Positions 1-10,638 of a stretch of DNA of 34,990 bases are shown piece by piece; the first letter of the stretch is position 1, and each line of letters opens with the position of its first letter. The notes under the pieces were generated by a model. The model saw only the letters and a program-made list of their open reading frames with translations, made no database searches and was not told where the DNA came from. The position numbers and the translations under genes are program-made. Source of the DNA: Gammaproteobacteria bacterium (GTDB lineage Bacteria; Pseudomonadota; Gammaproteobacteria; Enterobacterales; Neiellaceae); NCBI GenBank assembly GCA_017425245.1, contig JAFOOX010000030.1, positions 1 through 34,990 on the forward strand, read 5' to 3'.

Positions 1-32
1 AAGTCGCATCAGCGCTTCGTCGTGAGGCGCGC

Positions 33-60
33 ATTCTACTGTCGCTAACCTCGTTGTCAA
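33..60 (-). promoter_or_regulatory. rRNA-operon-type promoter P2, leftward
   Basis: On the minus strand this shows -35 TTGACA (55-60), a 16-base spacer and -10 TAGAAT (33-38), then GCGCGCC. Both hexamers are identical to those of the promoter 95 bases upstream, which matches the tandem P1/P2 layout of rRNA operons. Transcription would start near position 26 and leave the window leftward. Confidence 0.75.
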
Positions 61-127
61 GCGGCCTTTTCGCCTCTCACAACCCTTCTTCTAAGCGCCT
101 CTCGGCTAGCCCGTCGAAGTGGGGCGC

Positions 128-155
128 ATTCTAGCGAGGGCGATGCTACTGTCAA
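128..155 (-). promoter_or_regulatory. rRNA-operon-type promoter P1, leftward
   Basis: Read on the minus strand, this is a perfect -35 TTGACA (150-155), a 16-base spacer and a -10 TAGAAT (128-133), followed by a GC-rich discriminator GCGCCCC. A 16-base spacer with a GC-rich discriminator is the hallmark of stringently controlled rrn promoters. The DNA just upstream of the -35 (about 156-190) is AT-rich, as an UP element would be. In E. coli an rRNA operon (rrnD) is divergent from yrdA, the same arrangement implied here. The 16S gene itself is outside the window. Confidence 0.8.
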
Positions 156-218
156 AGCCTTTGTGACCCATTTCGCGAAAATTGATTAAGCTGGCGAAAA
201 TAACAACAGGAGCTGTCG

Positions 219-755
219 ATGCTACGTCCATATCGCTCATTTTTTCCACACTGCGGGGCCCGCACTTATATCGACCCGTCGGCGCAACTGGTTGGCGACA
301 TTCAATTAGGCGATGACAGCAGCGTCTGGCCGCTGGTTGCGGCCCGTGGCGACGTTAACCACATTCGTATTGGCGCCCGCACCAATATTCAGGATGGCAG
401 CGTGCTGCATGTAACCCGTCATGCCGGTAATCCACCCGCTGGCTGGCCCCTGATCATCGGCGATGATGTCACCGTAGGCCACAAGGCGATGCTGCATGGC
501 TGCACCATCGGCAACCGGGTGCTGATCGGTATGGGCGCGATCGTGCTCGACGGCGCCGTTATTGAGGATGAGGTATTGCTGGCTGCAGGCAGTTTGGTCT
601 CGCCCGGCAAACGGCTGCGCTCCGGCTATCTCTATCGCGGCGCACCGGCCGTCGAGGCGCGGCCGCTGACCGAGTCCGAACGAGCGTTTCTGACTCAGTC
701 AGCGCTTAACTATGTTGTACTTAAAGATGAGTATCTGGCAGAGCTTCAGGCTTAA
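219..755 (+). CDS. yrdA: gamma-class carbonic anhydrase-like hexapeptide protein YrdA
   Basis: This is a 178-residue left-handed beta-helix protein of the gamma-carbonic anhydrase/PaaY-like family, probably a cytosolic zinc trimer. Family members hydrate CO2 or keep the fold with unknown activity; YrdA's physiological role is not settled. Visible support: repeated hexapeptides (for example IGARTN, IGDDVT, IGNRVL) and the three expected metal ligands H64, H88 and H93, with the H-x4-H spacing of the family. The length matches E. coli YrdA. An AGGAG ribosome site lies six bases before the ATG. It is divergent from the leftward rRNA promoters and its stop codon overlaps the stop of aroE on the other strand by four bases. 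Confidence 0.93.
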   Translation: MLRPYRSFFPHCGARTYIDPSAQLVGDIQLGDDSSVWPLVAARGDVNHIRIGARTNIQDGSVLHVTRHAGNPPAGWPLIIGDDVTVGHKAMLHGCTIGNRVLIGMGAIVLDGAVIEDEVLLAAGSLVSPGKRLRSGYLYRGAPAVEARPLTESERAFLTQSALNYVVLKDEYLAELQA

Positions 756-1573
756 GCAGCCAGATTGCGGCGCAGCTCGCGCAGCACCTGACCCGTGCCC
801 GGACGGATGCCATGCCACAGGGCAAAGCTCTCGGCGGCTTGGCCGACCAGCATGCCCAGCCCGTCCAGGCACAAACCGGCTCCTGTGTTTGCCGCCCACT
901 GCATAAAAGCGGTGGGCCCCCGACCGTAGGCCATGTCATAGGCCACGCTGTCCGCTCCCACCAGACCAGCAGGTAAGGGGAGCACCTCTCCCTGCAGGCT
1001 GGCTGAACTGCCATTGATCAGCAGATCAACCGGCTCGGCGATCAGCGATTCCAGCCCGCCGCCACTCACCTTGCCGCCGCCCGCAAACAGGGCGGCCAGT
1101 GTCTCTGCCTTGCTGGCGGTACGATTGGCGATATAGATGCTGGCGACCCCCTGGCGTAGCAACGGCAGCACCACCCCACGCACCGCACCACCGGCGCCGA
1201 TGATCACCACCCGCTTATCCTTGATCGGCACCTGATTAGCCAGCAGATCACCCACCAACCCGGCACCGTCAGTGTTATCACCGAGGATCTGGCCATTGTC
1301 CTCACGCATCAGGGTGTTGACGGCACCGGCCGCCCGCGACCGCTCACTCAGGCGGTCGGCCAGGGCAAAAGCCTGCTCCTTGAACGGCAGAGTGACATTG
1401 GCGCCGCGCCCGCCGTCCTGCCAAAACTGGTCGAGCGCAGCAGCAAAACCATCCAGAGGGGCGAGCAGCGCCTGATAATCCAGCTCAATGCCGGTCTGAC
1501 GAGCAAACAGGCCATGGATAAAGGGCGACTTGGAGTGGGCAATGGGATTACCGAAAACGGCGAAACGCAGCAT
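752..1573 (-). CDS. aroE: shikimate dehydrogenase (NADP+)
   Basis: This 273-residue cytosolic enzyme reduces 3-dehydroshikimate to shikimate with NADPH in aromatic amino acid synthesis. The shikimate-binding S14-K-S16-P loop, catalytic K65 in VTLPFK and D102 in NTDG are all present at E. coli numbering. The Rossmann motif GAGGA is at 126-130, followed by the NRT NADP-specificity motif. The ATG at 1573 follows an AAGGA site. It lies 21 bases downstream of hdfR on the same strand, so the two may be co-transcribed. It ends tail-to-tail with yrdA. In E. coli aroE instead follows tsaC; here hdfR, maoP and hemF intervene. Confidence 0.97.
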   Translation of the reverse strand: MLRFAVFGNPIAHSKSPFIHGLFARQTGIELDYQALLAPLDGFAAALDQFWQDGGRGANVTLPFKEQAFALADRLSERSRAAGAVNTLMREDNGQILGDNTDGAGLVGDLLANQVPIKDKRVVIIGAGGAVRGVVLPLLRQGVASIYIANRTASKAETLAALFAGGGKVSGGGLESLIAEPVDLLINGSSASLQGEVLPLPAGLVGADSVAYDMAYGRGPTAFMQWAANTGAGLCLDGLGMLVGQAAESFALWHGIRPGTGQVLRELRRNLAA

Positions 1574-1594
1574 GACAAATCCTTGGCTGAGAGA

Positions 1595-2395
1595 TCATGA
1601 GTGATTGGGTAATAAGAGCTCGGCAATGCGGCCCAACAATAGCGCCTGCTCATGGTCTTGGCGCCACCACGCTCGCCACTGCTGAACCTGACCCGGCAGA
1701 GCTGGCAACTTTAACGTGGCCATTGCTTCAGGTACCAGTGGTACGGGCAGCAGCGCAGCGCCCTTACCGTCGGCCACCAGCGCCAGAGCAGCAGCAAAGG
1801 AAAGGCCACGCCAACACCAAGACGCAGGTTCAGCCGCAAACCAAGCGACATCCCCTCCTTCTACATATAGATGAGGCAGGTTGGCACCTTGACCAAACCA
1901 GTGCCAGTCGAGGCGGATCAAGGCTAATGTGGCCAACCCTTGATCCTCTTCGATATCACCAGCAATCAGCAAATCGGTGCGCCCCTCACGCAGGGCCCGC
2001 AGGGGAGATGGCGATACAGGCTGCCAGTCAATGGTCAGGCAGTGCTCATGAGCAAAAGGCAAAAGGGCGCCTGCACCACGGTTCAACAACTCAGGCAAGA
2101 ACGATGGTGTTGCTAGCGTAATGCGCAGATGGCTGGCCGCCACCCCGCCAACTGCAGCTTTGGCTTGCTGCCAGCCAGCCAGCAACGCCTCCGCATGGGC
2201 GACCAAACGCTCGCCAGCGGCGGTTAGCTGAATGTTGCTACGGCGGCGATGGAACAGGCTAACCCCCAGCTCTGTCTCTAACTGGCGGATGCGAAAACTG
2301 ACCGCCGAGGGGGTGATATAGAGCTGTTCCGCCGCTTGAGCAAAGTGGCGGGTGCGCTGCACGGTAAGGAAAGTGCGTAGCAGATCGGTATCCAT
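1595..2395 (-). CDS. hdfR: LysR-type transcriptional regulator HdfR
   Basis: This is a LysR-family DNA-binding regulator of about 266 residues, with an N-terminal winged helix-turn-helix ([28 protein letters not shown], then LGVSLFHRR) and a degenerate effector-binding C-terminal half. The N-terminus and its divergent position next to maoP match E. coli HdfR, known there as a repressor of the flagellar master operon flhDC and an activator of gltBD. The targets here are unknown. The frame opens with GTG-GTG-ATG. The ATG at 2395 is chosen because a GGAG lies five bases upstream of it, while the first GTG sits inside that GGAG. The C-terminal half is much less conserved than the DNA-binding domain. 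Confidence 0.88.
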   Translation of the reverse strand: MDTDLLRTFLTVQRTRHFAQAAEQLYITPSAVSFRIRQLETELGVSLFHRRRSNIQLTAAGERLVAHAEALLAGWQQAKAAVGGVAASHLRITLATPSFLPELLNRGAGALLPFAHEHCLTIDWQPVSPSPLRALREGRTDLLIAGDIEEDQGLATLALIRLDWHWFGQGANLPHLYVEGGDVAWFAAEPASWCWRGLSFAAALALVADGKGAALLPVPLVPEAMATLKLPALPGQVQQWRAWWRQDHEQALLLGRIAELLLPNHS

Positions 2396-2421
2396 CACCA
2401 CTCCGTTGAAAAATTTTTGTC

Positions 2422-2451
2422 AATATATGAAGTTTTTTTTGGTTTACGCAA
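2422..2451 (-). promoter_or_regulatory. candidate hdfR promoter
   Basis: On the minus strand a -35 TTGCGT (2446-2451) and a -10 TATATT (2422-2427) are separated by 18 bases, about 30 bases before the hdfR ATG. The run of T residues between them on the plus strand is strikingly AT-rich. It overlaps the candidate maoP promoter, so the two genes could compete for polymerase or share a regulator, as expected if HdfR autoregulates. This is a pattern match only. Confidence 0.45.
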
Positions 2452-2471
2452 CGGGGGCAAGCCGCTATTTA
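2443..2471 (+). promoter_or_regulatory. candidate maoP promoter
   Basis: A -35 TTTACG (2443-2448), a 17-base spacer and a -10 TATTTA (2466-2471) lie about 64 bases before the maoP ATG. The -35 overlaps the -35 of the divergent hdfR promoter. Match quality is moderate. Confidence 0.4.
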
Positions 2472-2534
2472 ATGCGGCGGCTCGGCACAGCCGGGCCCGA
2501 GAATGATGTTGAGCCCTGAGGAGAGTGCACGCGG

Positions 2535-2894
2535 ATGGCAAACGAAAGCTTCAAGGCTGCCAAGAAATTCTACGACGACAAGAACTACCCGCGCGGTTTT
2601 GCCCGCAGTGGTGACTTCACTACCGCCGAAGCAGCGCTGTTGGAAAAGCATGGTGCAGCTCTGCGCGCCCTGGCTGAAGGCATGCAGCAGCCGGCTTCAG
2701 CTGAAGAGAGCCAGTTTGTCGAGGTTGCCCGTGGTGAGAGCGAGGCGACCACCGCCATCGAAAAGGTGTGGATCAAGTACATCAAGCGCACCACCAACAA
2801 GAAATTTTACACCTTGTTCGGCAAGACCAAGCAGGCTGCAGGTGAAGAGGTCAGCTTTGCCGATGACAGTGGCGGCGACGACTTCGACGATTGA
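2535..2894 (+). CDS. maoP: macrodomain Ori organization protein MaoP (DUF413)
   Basis: This 119-residue acidic-tailed protein corresponds to E. coli MaoP/YifE (112 residues). Conserved stretches include FYDDKNYPRGFARSGDFT, the VARGES segment, VWIKYIKR and a DDSGGDDFDD acidic end. In E. coli MaoP acts with the short site maoS to restrict mobility of the Ori macrodomain of the chromosome; its biochemistry is poorly known. A GAGGAG ribosome site precedes the ATG by about ten bases. It is divergent from hdfR, as in E. coli, which supports both calls. A maoS site could be present nearby but cannot be identified by eye. Confidence 0.9.
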   Translation: MANESFKAAKKFYDDKNYPRGFARSGDFTTAEAALLEKHGAALRALAEGMQQPASAEESQFVEVARGESEATTAIEKVWIKYIKRTTNKKFYTLFGKTKQAAGEEVSFADDSGGDDFDD

Positions 2895-2898
2895 TGAC

Positions 2899-2922
2899 CA
2901 AGCTCTGCCAGTGCGGAGCTTG
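2899..2922. terminator. inverted repeat between convergent maoP and hemF
   Basis: CAAGCTC (2899-2905) pairs with GAGCTTG (2916-2922) around a 10-base loop, in the 33-base gap between two convergent genes. There is no T-tract, so a bidirectional terminator is plausible but not shown. Confidence 0.35.
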
Positions 2923-2927
2923 CTGCG

Positions 2928-4423
<1,496 letters not shown>

Positions 4424-4455
4424 GGCTGCTACTCCGGCTGCAACTGAGCTGCGGA

Positions 4456-5004
4456 TTATAGAGGCTCACCCAGATAGCCGCATCCGGGTCGAATGCAGGC
4501 GGGGCGCAGCTTGCCACCCTGACGGCGACTTTCCAGCGTTGGCGCACCACAGTCTGGGCAGGGGCCGGCAAGCGGCTCACCTTTGAGGCTGGCGCTGCAA
4601 TCGGGATAACGGTTACAGCTCCAAAACTTCTTGCCGTAACGACTGATGCGGCTGACCAGTCGACCATCGGCACACAGCGGACAAGGCTGGCCGCCATCGC
4701 TGCCCTCGGCGGGGCTGGTGTGATAGTGACAGGCGGGATAGGCGCTGCAGGCGATGAACAGACCGAAGCGCCCCTGACGCACCGCCAGCGGCTGACCGCA
4801 TTCGGGACAGGGGGCGTCAAGCGGCTTGACCACCTGATGCTCCTGACTGGCCAGCGGCTTGCGGTAATCACAGTGGGGGTAACTGCTGCAGCCAAGGAAC
4901 AGGCCCGATTTGCTGCGTCTGATCAACAACGGCTCTCCACACTGAGGGCAGGGCTCCGGTTGTTGCTGGTGGGCGGGAAAGAGTGTGGCGTCGATCCCGC
5001 TCAT
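4456..5004 (-). CDS. yrdD: topoisomerase-type zinc-ribbon DNA-binding protein YrdD
   Basis: This 182-residue protein consists of four consecutive C4 zinc ribbons of the kind found at the C-terminus of topoisomerase I. Each begins CPxC-G or similar (CPQCGEP, CPECGQP, CPLCADG, CPDCGAP) and closes with a second cysteine pair (GCSSYPHCDY, ACSAYPACHY, SCNRYPDCSA, ACIRPGCGY). It has no catalytic topoisomerase domain. The size and position between smg and tsaC match E. coli YrdD, whose function is not established; single-stranded DNA binding is the usual inference. It starts three bases after the smg stop. Confidence 0.92.
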   Translation of the reverse strand: MSGIDATLFPAHQQQPEPCPQCGEPLLIRRSKSGLFLGCSSYPHCDYRKPLASQEHQVVKPLDAPCPECGQPLAVRQGRFGLFIACSAYPACHYHTSPAEGSDGGQPCPLCADGRLVSRISRYGKKFWSCNRYPDCSASLKGEPLAGPCPDCGAPTLESRRQGGKLRPACIRPGCGYLGEPL

Positions 5005-5007
5005 GAC

Positions 5008-5481
5008 TCAGTGCAGGTAGCCGTCGGCGACTTCGAACAGCAGATCTTCCATCTGCGAATAAGCACCTTCGCGTCCCGGTACATTGAACAGCACCATCAG
5101 CACCACCCACTTGAGGTCGTCGAGGCTGAACTCTTCGATCTCGAGTTCCATCACCCGGTCGATCACCATCTCGCGGGTATGGCTGTCGAGCACCTTGATC
5201 TGTTCGAGGAACAGCAGGAAGCCACGGCAGTCGACATCAAGGCGCACCATCTCGTCAGCGGTATAGAACCGCGTTGACGGGTGATTGTCGCTCATTAGAT
5301 AGGGCTTGGCGTCACTTTCCTGCAGATCGGCAAGACGCTCCATCCACGACAAAGCCTTGTAGATCTCTTCTTTGTGAAAACCGGCACGACCCAACTCGGC
5401 GGTGAGTTCGTCCTGGTCGACCAGCGCTTCTACATCGCTGTGGATGTAGTTTTCGAACAGGTACATGAGGATATCAAACAT
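5008..5481 (-). CDS. smg: Smg family protein (DUF494)
   Basis: This 157-residue soluble acidic protein begins [12 protein letters not shown] and matches the Smg family, always found next to dprA in gammaproteobacteria. Its biochemical function is unknown. A strong GAGGAGG ribosome site precedes the ATG. Its start overlaps the end of dprA by eight bases, so translation of the two is probably coupled. Confidence 0.93.
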   Translation of the reverse strand: MFDILMYLFENYIHSDVEALVDQDELTAELGRAGFHKEEIYKALSWMERLADLQESDAKPYLMSDNHPSTRFYTADEMVRLDVDCRGFLLFLEQIKVLDSHTREMVIDRVMELEIEEFSLDDLKWVVLMVLFNVPGREGAYSQMEDLLFEVADGYLH

Positions 5482-6559
5482 GATCCGTCCTCCTCAGTCG
5501 CTGAAACCCACCGGGTACTGCGGTGATGGCACCGCACAGCTCAAGTTCCAATAACCCTTCGAGCACCTTGGCGACCGACAATCCGCTGCGGACAGCGATG
5601 AGATCGACAGGTGTCGGCTCATCTCCAACACTATCCAACAAAGCGGGTATTGGCAACGCCGTTTTCGGTTTACTGGCGGTGACCGGCAATAACGGCGACA
5701 GCCCCCACTCATCAGTTATATCGTCCGCGCAAGCGACGAGTTTAGCCCCCTCCTGAATTAATCGGTTACAACCGGCCGCCAGCGGGTTGCCAGGTGCCCC
5801 CGGCACAGCAAACACATCACGCCCCTGTTCAGCGGCCATGCGCGCCGTAATCAGCGAGCCAGAACGCTCAGCAGCGGCCACCACCAGCACCCCGCGAGCC
5901 AGACCACTGATGATGCGGTTACGCCTCGGAAAGTGATCGGTATTGGCAGCCGCGCCCGGCAAAAATTCGCTGACCAGAGCCCCCTGTTCGGTGATAGCGG
6001 CAGCCAGCCGGCGATGAACGGCAGGGTAGATGAGATCGGGGCCGGTCCCCATCACCGCAATGGTCGGGGCACCAGTCGCCAACGCGGCCTCATGGGCGAC
6101 ACCGTCAATACCGCGCGCCAAACCTGAGGTGATGGCCAGACCGGCCGCCGCCAGTGCCGGCATCTGCTGGCGCAGCCAGCTGGCTGCCGGTGGCGCGGGT
6201 TGCCGGCTGCCAACCACCGCCAGTTGTGGCCGGCTCAGCTGGCCAGCATCACCATCAACAAACAGCAGCAGCGGCGGTGACTGAATATGGCGCAATAGCC
6301 AAGGGTAGTGATCATCGGTCAGCGCCATCACACTGCGCCTGCCCCCACTCGCCAACCAGCTGTCGACGATGGTCAGCGGCGGCTCAACCGCAGCAAAGGC
6401 TTCAGCCAATGCCAACGGCCAGCCATGGGCGCAAAGATCGGCAATCGAGGCTTCCCCCCAATGATCAGCCGGCCAGCATTGATGGAGACGCTGAAAAGCC
6501 GCCCCACCAAAGCGGGGCAGCAACAAACAGCGCAGTAGGGTAATGTGAAGCCGATCCAT
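5474..6559 (-). CDS. dprA: DNA-processing protein DprA
   Basis: This 361-residue cytosolic protein binds single-stranded DNA and loads RecA during natural transformation. It has an N-terminal SAM-like region, the Rossmann-like core ([52 protein letters not shown]) and a C-terminal winged-helix segment (about 295-355). The length is near the E. coli protein (374). It heads the dprA-smg-yrdD-tsaC-hemF string and lies 21 bases downstream of the LysM gene. The ribosome site (GGTGGG) is modest, in keeping with a low-expression protein. Presence of an intact dprA does not by itself show competence. Confidence 0.95.
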   Translation of the reverse strand: MDRLHITLLRCLLLPRFGGAAFQRLHQCWPADHWGEASIADLCAHGWPLALAEAFAAVEPPLTIVDSWLASGGRRSVMALTDDHYPWLLRHIQSPPLLLFVDGDAGQLSRPQLAVVGSRQPAPPAASWLRQQMPALAAAGLAITSGLARGIDGVAHEAALATGAPTIAVMGTGPDLIYPAVHRRLAAAITEQGALVSEFLPGAAANTDHFPRRNRIISGLARGVLVVAAAERSGSLITARMAAEQGRDVFAVPGAPGNPLAAGCNRLIQEGAKLVACADDITDEWGLSPLLPVTASKPKTALPIPALLDSVGDEPTPVDLIAVRSGLSVAKVLEGLLELELCGAITAVPGGFQRLRRTDHV

Positions 6560-6580
6560 GGCCCACCGCCGAATCCGTGT

Positions 6581-7702
6581 TTAGGGGTTGGTAACGATAT
6601 CCAGCACTGTTGCCGGCTTGTCGGCACGCATAATTAGCGCATAGCTGACGTGATCATAGGATTTGAACACCATCAGCTCACCAATGCGCTCATCTGGCAG
6701 ACGCACCGACTTGTTGCCTTCAAAATCAATCATCAGCCGCTCCAGCATGCTCGAATCTTCTTTGTAACTGGGCGTCTCGGGCGGGTTGTCATAGATCTCG
6801 GCACCGGGACGGAAAATAGCCAACACATGGCCCGGCTGAATCTTGTTGACCTTGCCCAGGTTGATGGCCACCACATCCAGCTTGCCGGCGTAGCGTCCCT
6901 CATTCACCGCGTGCAGCAGATAGCCTTTGACCCGGTTGTCAGGGTTGCGCGGCTGGAAGTAGATCGGCAGGTCTTCGCTATCCATGATCGGCATGATCAG
7001 ATCGCCAGCGCGCGTTTCAAACTTGCTCTCAGTTAACTCGAGCCGGATGAAGCCACCAACCGGAGTGCCGCTGGCCACCCCGACCAGCAACACCTTGTAG
7101 CCCAAGCGGTCGTCAGTCTCGGGATCACGAATCTCATCCCCGCGACGATAAATGCCGTAGAGCTCTGAGCTAGCGGGTAACCGACCATTAGGTGAGCGGG
7201 CATAGAGGGTCTGCTTCGCTGCCGCACGGGAGGTCTTTTCGTTGGAGCCGACGATGTACGGCAACTTTTCAAGGTCCTCATTGCTGACCAGCTGTTCGTA
7301 CAACAACCAAGGCTGAATAGTTTTGAGCGAAATAGTCGGAATGGCCGCTTTGGATTCGCTCACCCGCACCTTGGGGCCAAGCTTCACGATACGGGTAGTA
7401 GTGTCACGATCCTTAACCAAGGTCGGCGTTGCCTCCCCTGTCGTCGGATCATTAACCCATACCAGTCGCAACTCATCACCGGGGTAGATCAGGTGTGGGT
7501 TTTCAATCTGCGGGTTCGCCTGCCACAGCTTGGGCCACAGCCAAGGGCTGAGCAAAAACTTGGCCGAGATGTCCCACAGGGTATCGCCAGACTGGACCAC
7601 ATAGGTTTCGGGGTGGTCCGGCCGTAACTCAACCTCGGTGGCGTAAGCCAAACCTGCCGCCATCAACAGGCCGGCAACGAAGGCAACTACTTTACTCTTC
7701 AC
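6581..7702 (-). CDS. exported LysM peptidoglycan-binding protein
   Basis: This protein of about 373 residues carries a Sec signal peptide (VKSKVVAFVAGLLMAAGLAYA, cleavage near 21/22) and one LysM domain at roughly 34-83 (YVVQSGDTLWDISAKF ... IYPGDELRLVW). A long C-terminal region of no recognised fold follows. LysM proteins at this position beside dprA/def are common in Vibrio, Shewanella and Pseudomonas relatives; a cell-wall role is inferred. The open frame extends upstream to 7753, but the GTG at 7702 is preferred. It has AAGGAAGG seven bases upstream and places the signal peptide at the very N-terminus. It is divergent from def. Confidence 0.88.
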   Translation of the reverse strand: MKSKVVAFVAGLLMAAGLAYATEVELRPDHPETYVVQSGDTLWDISAKFLLSPWLWPKLWQANPQIENPHLIYPGDELRLVWVNDPTTGEATPTLVKDRDTTTRIVKLGPKVRVSESKAAIPTISLKTIQPWLLYEQLVSNEDLEKLPYIVGSNEKTSRAAAKQTLYARSPNGRLPASSELYGIYRRGDEIRDPETDDRLGYKVLLVGVASGTPVGGFIRLELTESKFETRAGDLIMPIMDSEDLPIYFQPRNPDNRVKGYLLHAVNEGRYAGKLDVVAINLGKVNKIQPGHVLAIFRPGAEIYDNPPETPSYKEDSSMLERLMIDFEGNKSVRLPDERIGELMVFKSYDHVSYALIMRADKPATVLDIVTNP

Positions 7703-7835
7703 GCGGGAACCTTCCTTAGTACGGTTCTGCTGCAAGGTTACCGCTGCTGTCATTTATCGCCTGTTCTGGCTAAAATCACAGCGCGATCCAAATGTGTTTT
7801 CTCTAGTCTAGCCGGAAACTGAAAGACCTTAACCT

Positions 7836-8342
7836 ATGGCGGTAATGAACGTCCTGCACTTTCCCGACGAGCGACTTCGCACCGTAGCGTCCCCTGTGGA
7901 TCAGATCAACGACGAAGTTCGCAAAATTGTCGATGACATGTTCGAAACCATGCACGCAGAGAAAGGTATAGGCCTTGCTGCGACGCAGGTGAATATCCAC
8001 AAACAGATTATTGTGATGGATGTCGCGAGCGAAGGCAGCGAGCCTCGCGTATTCATCAACCCGCGCATCATCGAACGCGATGGCGTGCAGGTCTATGAAG
8101 AAGGCTGCCTGTCGGTACCCGGCAACTATGCGGCAGTCGAGCGAGCCGCCCACATTGTGGTCGAAGCCCTTGATCGCGATGGCAAGCCCTTCCGTCTGGA
8201 AGCCGAAGGGCTGCTAGCCGTATGCATCCAGCATGAGATGGACCATCTGCAAGGCAAGTTGTTTGTCGACTATCTGTCGCCACTCAAGCGCCAACGTATC
8301 CGCCAGAAACTGGAAAAAGCCGAACGCGATAAAACGCGTTAG
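7836..8342 (+). CDS. def: peptide deformylase
   Basis: This 168-residue metalloenzyme removes the formyl group from nascent N-terminal formylmethionine. All three family motifs are present: GIGLAATQ (44-51), EGCLS (89-93, metal ligand C91) and QHEMDHL (132-138, metal ligands H133 and H137, catalytic E134). The start [15 protein letters not shown] aligns with E. coli MSVLQVLHIPDERLR, although the ribosome site is weak. It starts the def-fmt-rsmB-trkA-trkH run, which pairs the deformylase with the formyltransferase that adds the same group. Confidence 0.97.
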   Translation: MAVMNVLHFPDERLRTVASPVDQINDEVRKIVDDMFETMHAEKGIGLAATQVNIHKQIIVMDVASEGSEPRVFINPRIIERDGVQVYEEGCLSVPGNYAAVERAAHIVVEALDRDGKPFRLEAEGLLAVCIQHEMDHLQGKLFVDYLSPLKRQRIRQKLEKAERDKTR

Positions 8343-8366
8343 TGGTGACCTCAGGAGATCCCCCGT

Positions 8367-9308
8367 TTGCGCATTGTTTTTGCCGGCACCCCGGATTTTG
8401 CCGCCGTCCATCTGGCGGCACTACTGAGCGCCGGCCACCAGCTGGTCGGCGTGCTCACCCAGCCAGATCGCCCCGCTGGCCGCGGTCAAAAGTTGACCGC
8501 CAGTCCGGTCAAACTACTGGCCGAACAACATGCTCTGCCACTGGCCCAGCCGCACTCGCTCAAACCAGTGGAAGCCCAGCAGGCATTGGCTGCGTGGCAG
8601 CCGGATCTGTTGGTGGTGGTTGCCTATGGCCTGTTGCTGCCCAAAGCAGTGCTCGAACTGCCCCGCTACGGCTGCATCAATGTTCATGGCTCACTGTTGC
8701 CACGCTGGCGCGGGGCTGCGCCGATCCAGCGCGCCATTGAAGCGGGCGACACACAAACAGGCATCACCATCATGCAGATGGATGAGGGTTTGGACACCGG
8801 CGCCATGCTGCTCAAGGTCAGCTGCCCCATTAGTGCCAGCGATACCAGTGCCTCGATTTTCGCCACCCTCAGCCAACTGGGCCCGCAAGCCCTGGTCGAC
8901 GCCATTGCCGCCTTGCCGCAAGGTACGCTGGTGGCTGAACCTCAGGATCACCAGTTGGCGACTTACGCCACCAAGCTGAGCAAGGATGAAGGTCTGCTCG
9001 ACTGGCGCCTGCCCGCAGTCGTGCTGGAGCGGCGCATCCGTGCTTTTTATCCTTGGCCCGGTACCGCCTTTGACCATCAGGGATGGCGGATCAAGGTAGC
9101 CAGCGTCAGCCTTGGTCAGGGTAATGCCCAGGCGGCAACCATCCTCAGGGCCGATAGTCAGGGGCTGGAGATCGCCTGCGGCGAAGGCAGCCTCCGTTTC
9201 ACCGAACTGCAGCTGCCCGGTAAGAAAGCCCAGCCACTGGCCGCCATCATTAACGGCCATCCCCAGTTATTCCTGGCCGGCCAGCAATTGGATGGTCGCC
9301 ATGAATGA
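8367..9308 (+). CDS. fmt: methionyl-tRNA formyltransferase
   Basis: This 313-residue enzyme formylates initiator Met-tRNA using 10-formyltetrahydrofolate. The catalytic triad N105, H107 and D143 sits in the expected motifs (INVHGSLLPRWRGAAPIQ, DEGLDTG); a C-terminal tRNA-binding OB-fold follows. It starts with the rare codon TTG at 8367, supported by AGGAG nine bases upstream and by alignment of RIVFAGTPDF with the family N-terminus. It lies 24 bases after def and its last eight bases overlap rsmB. Confidence 0.97.
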   Translation: MRIVFAGTPDFAAVHLAALLSAGHQLVGVLTQPDRPAGRGQKLTASPVKLLAEQHALPLAQPHSLKPVEAQQALAAWQPDLLVVVAYGLLLPKAVLELPRYGCINVHGSLLPRWRGAAPIQRAIEAGDTQTGITIMQMDEGLDTGAMLLKVSCPISASDTSASIFATLSQLGPQALVDAIAALPQGTLVAEPQDHQLATYATKLSKDEGLLDWRLPAVVLERRIRAFYPWPGTAFDHQGWRIKVASVSLGQGNAQAATILRADSQGLEIACGEGSLRFTELQLPGKKAQPLAAIINGHPQLFLAGQQLDGRHE

Positions 9309-10608
9309 CATTGTGCAGGGCGCAGACGTGCGCGCTGGCGCTGCCCGCCTGCTGTGGCAGGTGATCGATGGCGGCAAGGCGCTGAGCCCGGAACTGACCT
9401 ACGCCCAGTCGCGGCTGCGCGATGGCCGCGACCGCGCGCTGCTGCAGCAGCTCTGTTTCGGTGTGCTGCGCGATCTGCCGCGCTTTGACCACCTCAGCCG
9501 CCAGCTGCTAGAGAAGCCGCTGGCCCGCGATGCCCGGCCAATCCATTTCCTGCTGCTGGTTGGCCTGTGGCAGCTGCGCGACAGCCGTATTCCGGCCCAT
9601 GCCGCCGTGGCGGCCACTGTGGCCGCTGCCGCCCTGTTGCGCGCGCCAGGCCTCAAGGGGCTGGTCAATGCGGTGCTGCGTCGCTACCAGCGTGAGCAGT
9701 CGGAGCTGGAGCAGCAGCCAGTCAGCGAGGTGGTGGCCACCGCCCACCCCAGCTGGCTGCTCAAACGCCTGCAGCGCGCTTACCCCGAGCACTGGCCGCA
9801 GATCGTCGCCGCCAACAACCGTCAGCCACCGATCTGGCTGCGCCCCAATCAACGCCAGCTGTCACCCGCCGCCTACAGCGAGCAGCTGGAGCGGGCGGAG
9901 ATCGGCCACCAACCGCCCACCGATTTTGGCGCCATCGCCCTGGATAGTGGCATGGCGGTAGAACAACTGCCCGGATTCAGCGACGGTGCCGTGTTTATTC
10001 AGGATGGTGCTGCCCAACTTGCCGCCATCTACCTTGGTCCGCAGCCGGGCGAACGCATTCTCGATGCCTGCGCCGCCCCCGGCGGCAAGACCAGCCACCT
10101 GCTGGAACTGCAACCCGCATTGGCCGAGGTGGTCGCACTCGACTGCGATGAAGGACGTTTGGACCGGGTCGAAGACAACCTGCAGCGGCTGCGGCTGCAG
10201 GCCACCATCCGCTGTGGCGATGGCCGTTATCCCGAGCGCTGGTGGGATGGCCGGCCGTTCGACCGCATTCTGGTCGATGCCCCCTGTAGCGCCACCGGCG
10301 TCATCCGTCGCCACCCCGAGATCAAATGGCTGCGACGCGACAGCGATGTGGCGCCGCTGGTGGAGACCCAGCGCCAGCTGCTCGACGCGCTCTGGCCCCT
10401 GCTCAAAGCTGGCGGCACTCTCCTCTATGCCACCTGCTCGCTGCTGCCAGACGAAAATGGCGATCAGGTTGCGGCCTTTCTGGAGCGCCATGTCGATGCC
10501 CGCCTGCTGCAGTTGCCGGGCCAGCAAAACGCCGCCTGGCACCAGCGTTTGCCGGGAGAAGATGACATGGATGGATTCTTCTACGGGTTACTGGGCAAGG
10601 CTCTATAA
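9301..10608 (+). CDS. rsmB: 16S rRNA m5C967 methyltransferase RsmB
   Basis: This 435-residue SAM-dependent enzyme methylates C967 of 16S rRNA. It has an N-terminal NusB-like domain (about 1-140) and a C-terminal methyltransferase domain with the SAM motif LDACAAPGGKTSHLLE. The two catalytic cysteines are C329 in DAPCSATG and C379 in ATCSLLP. The frame is open further upstream inside fmt, but the ATG at 9301 gives the E. coli length (429) and the usual N-terminus, overlapping fmt by eight bases, a typical coupled start. Confidence 0.96.
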   Translation: MNDIVQGADVRAGAARLLWQVIDGGKALSPELTYAQSRLRDGRDRALLQQLCFGVLRDLPRFDHLSRQLLEKPLARDARPIHFLLLVGLWQLRDSRIPAHAAVAATVAAAALLRAPGLKGLVNAVLRRYQREQSELEQQPVSEVVATAHPSWLLKRLQRAYPEHWPQIVAANNRQPPIWLRPNQRQLSPAAYSEQLERAEIGHQPPTDFGAIALDSGMAVEQLPGFSDGAVFIQDGAAQLAAIYLGPQPGERILDACAAPGGKTSHLLELQPALAEVVALDCDEGRLDRVEDNLQRLRLQATIRCGDGRYPERWWDGRPFDRILVDAPCSATGVIRRHPEIKWLRRDSDVAPLVETQRQLLDALWPLLKAGGTLLYATCSLLPDENGDQVAAFLERHVDARLLQLPGQQNAAWHQRLPGEDDMDGFFYGLLGKAL

Positions 10609-10638
10609 TCGCGCCGTTGTGCGTCGGAAAAGGCAGCC

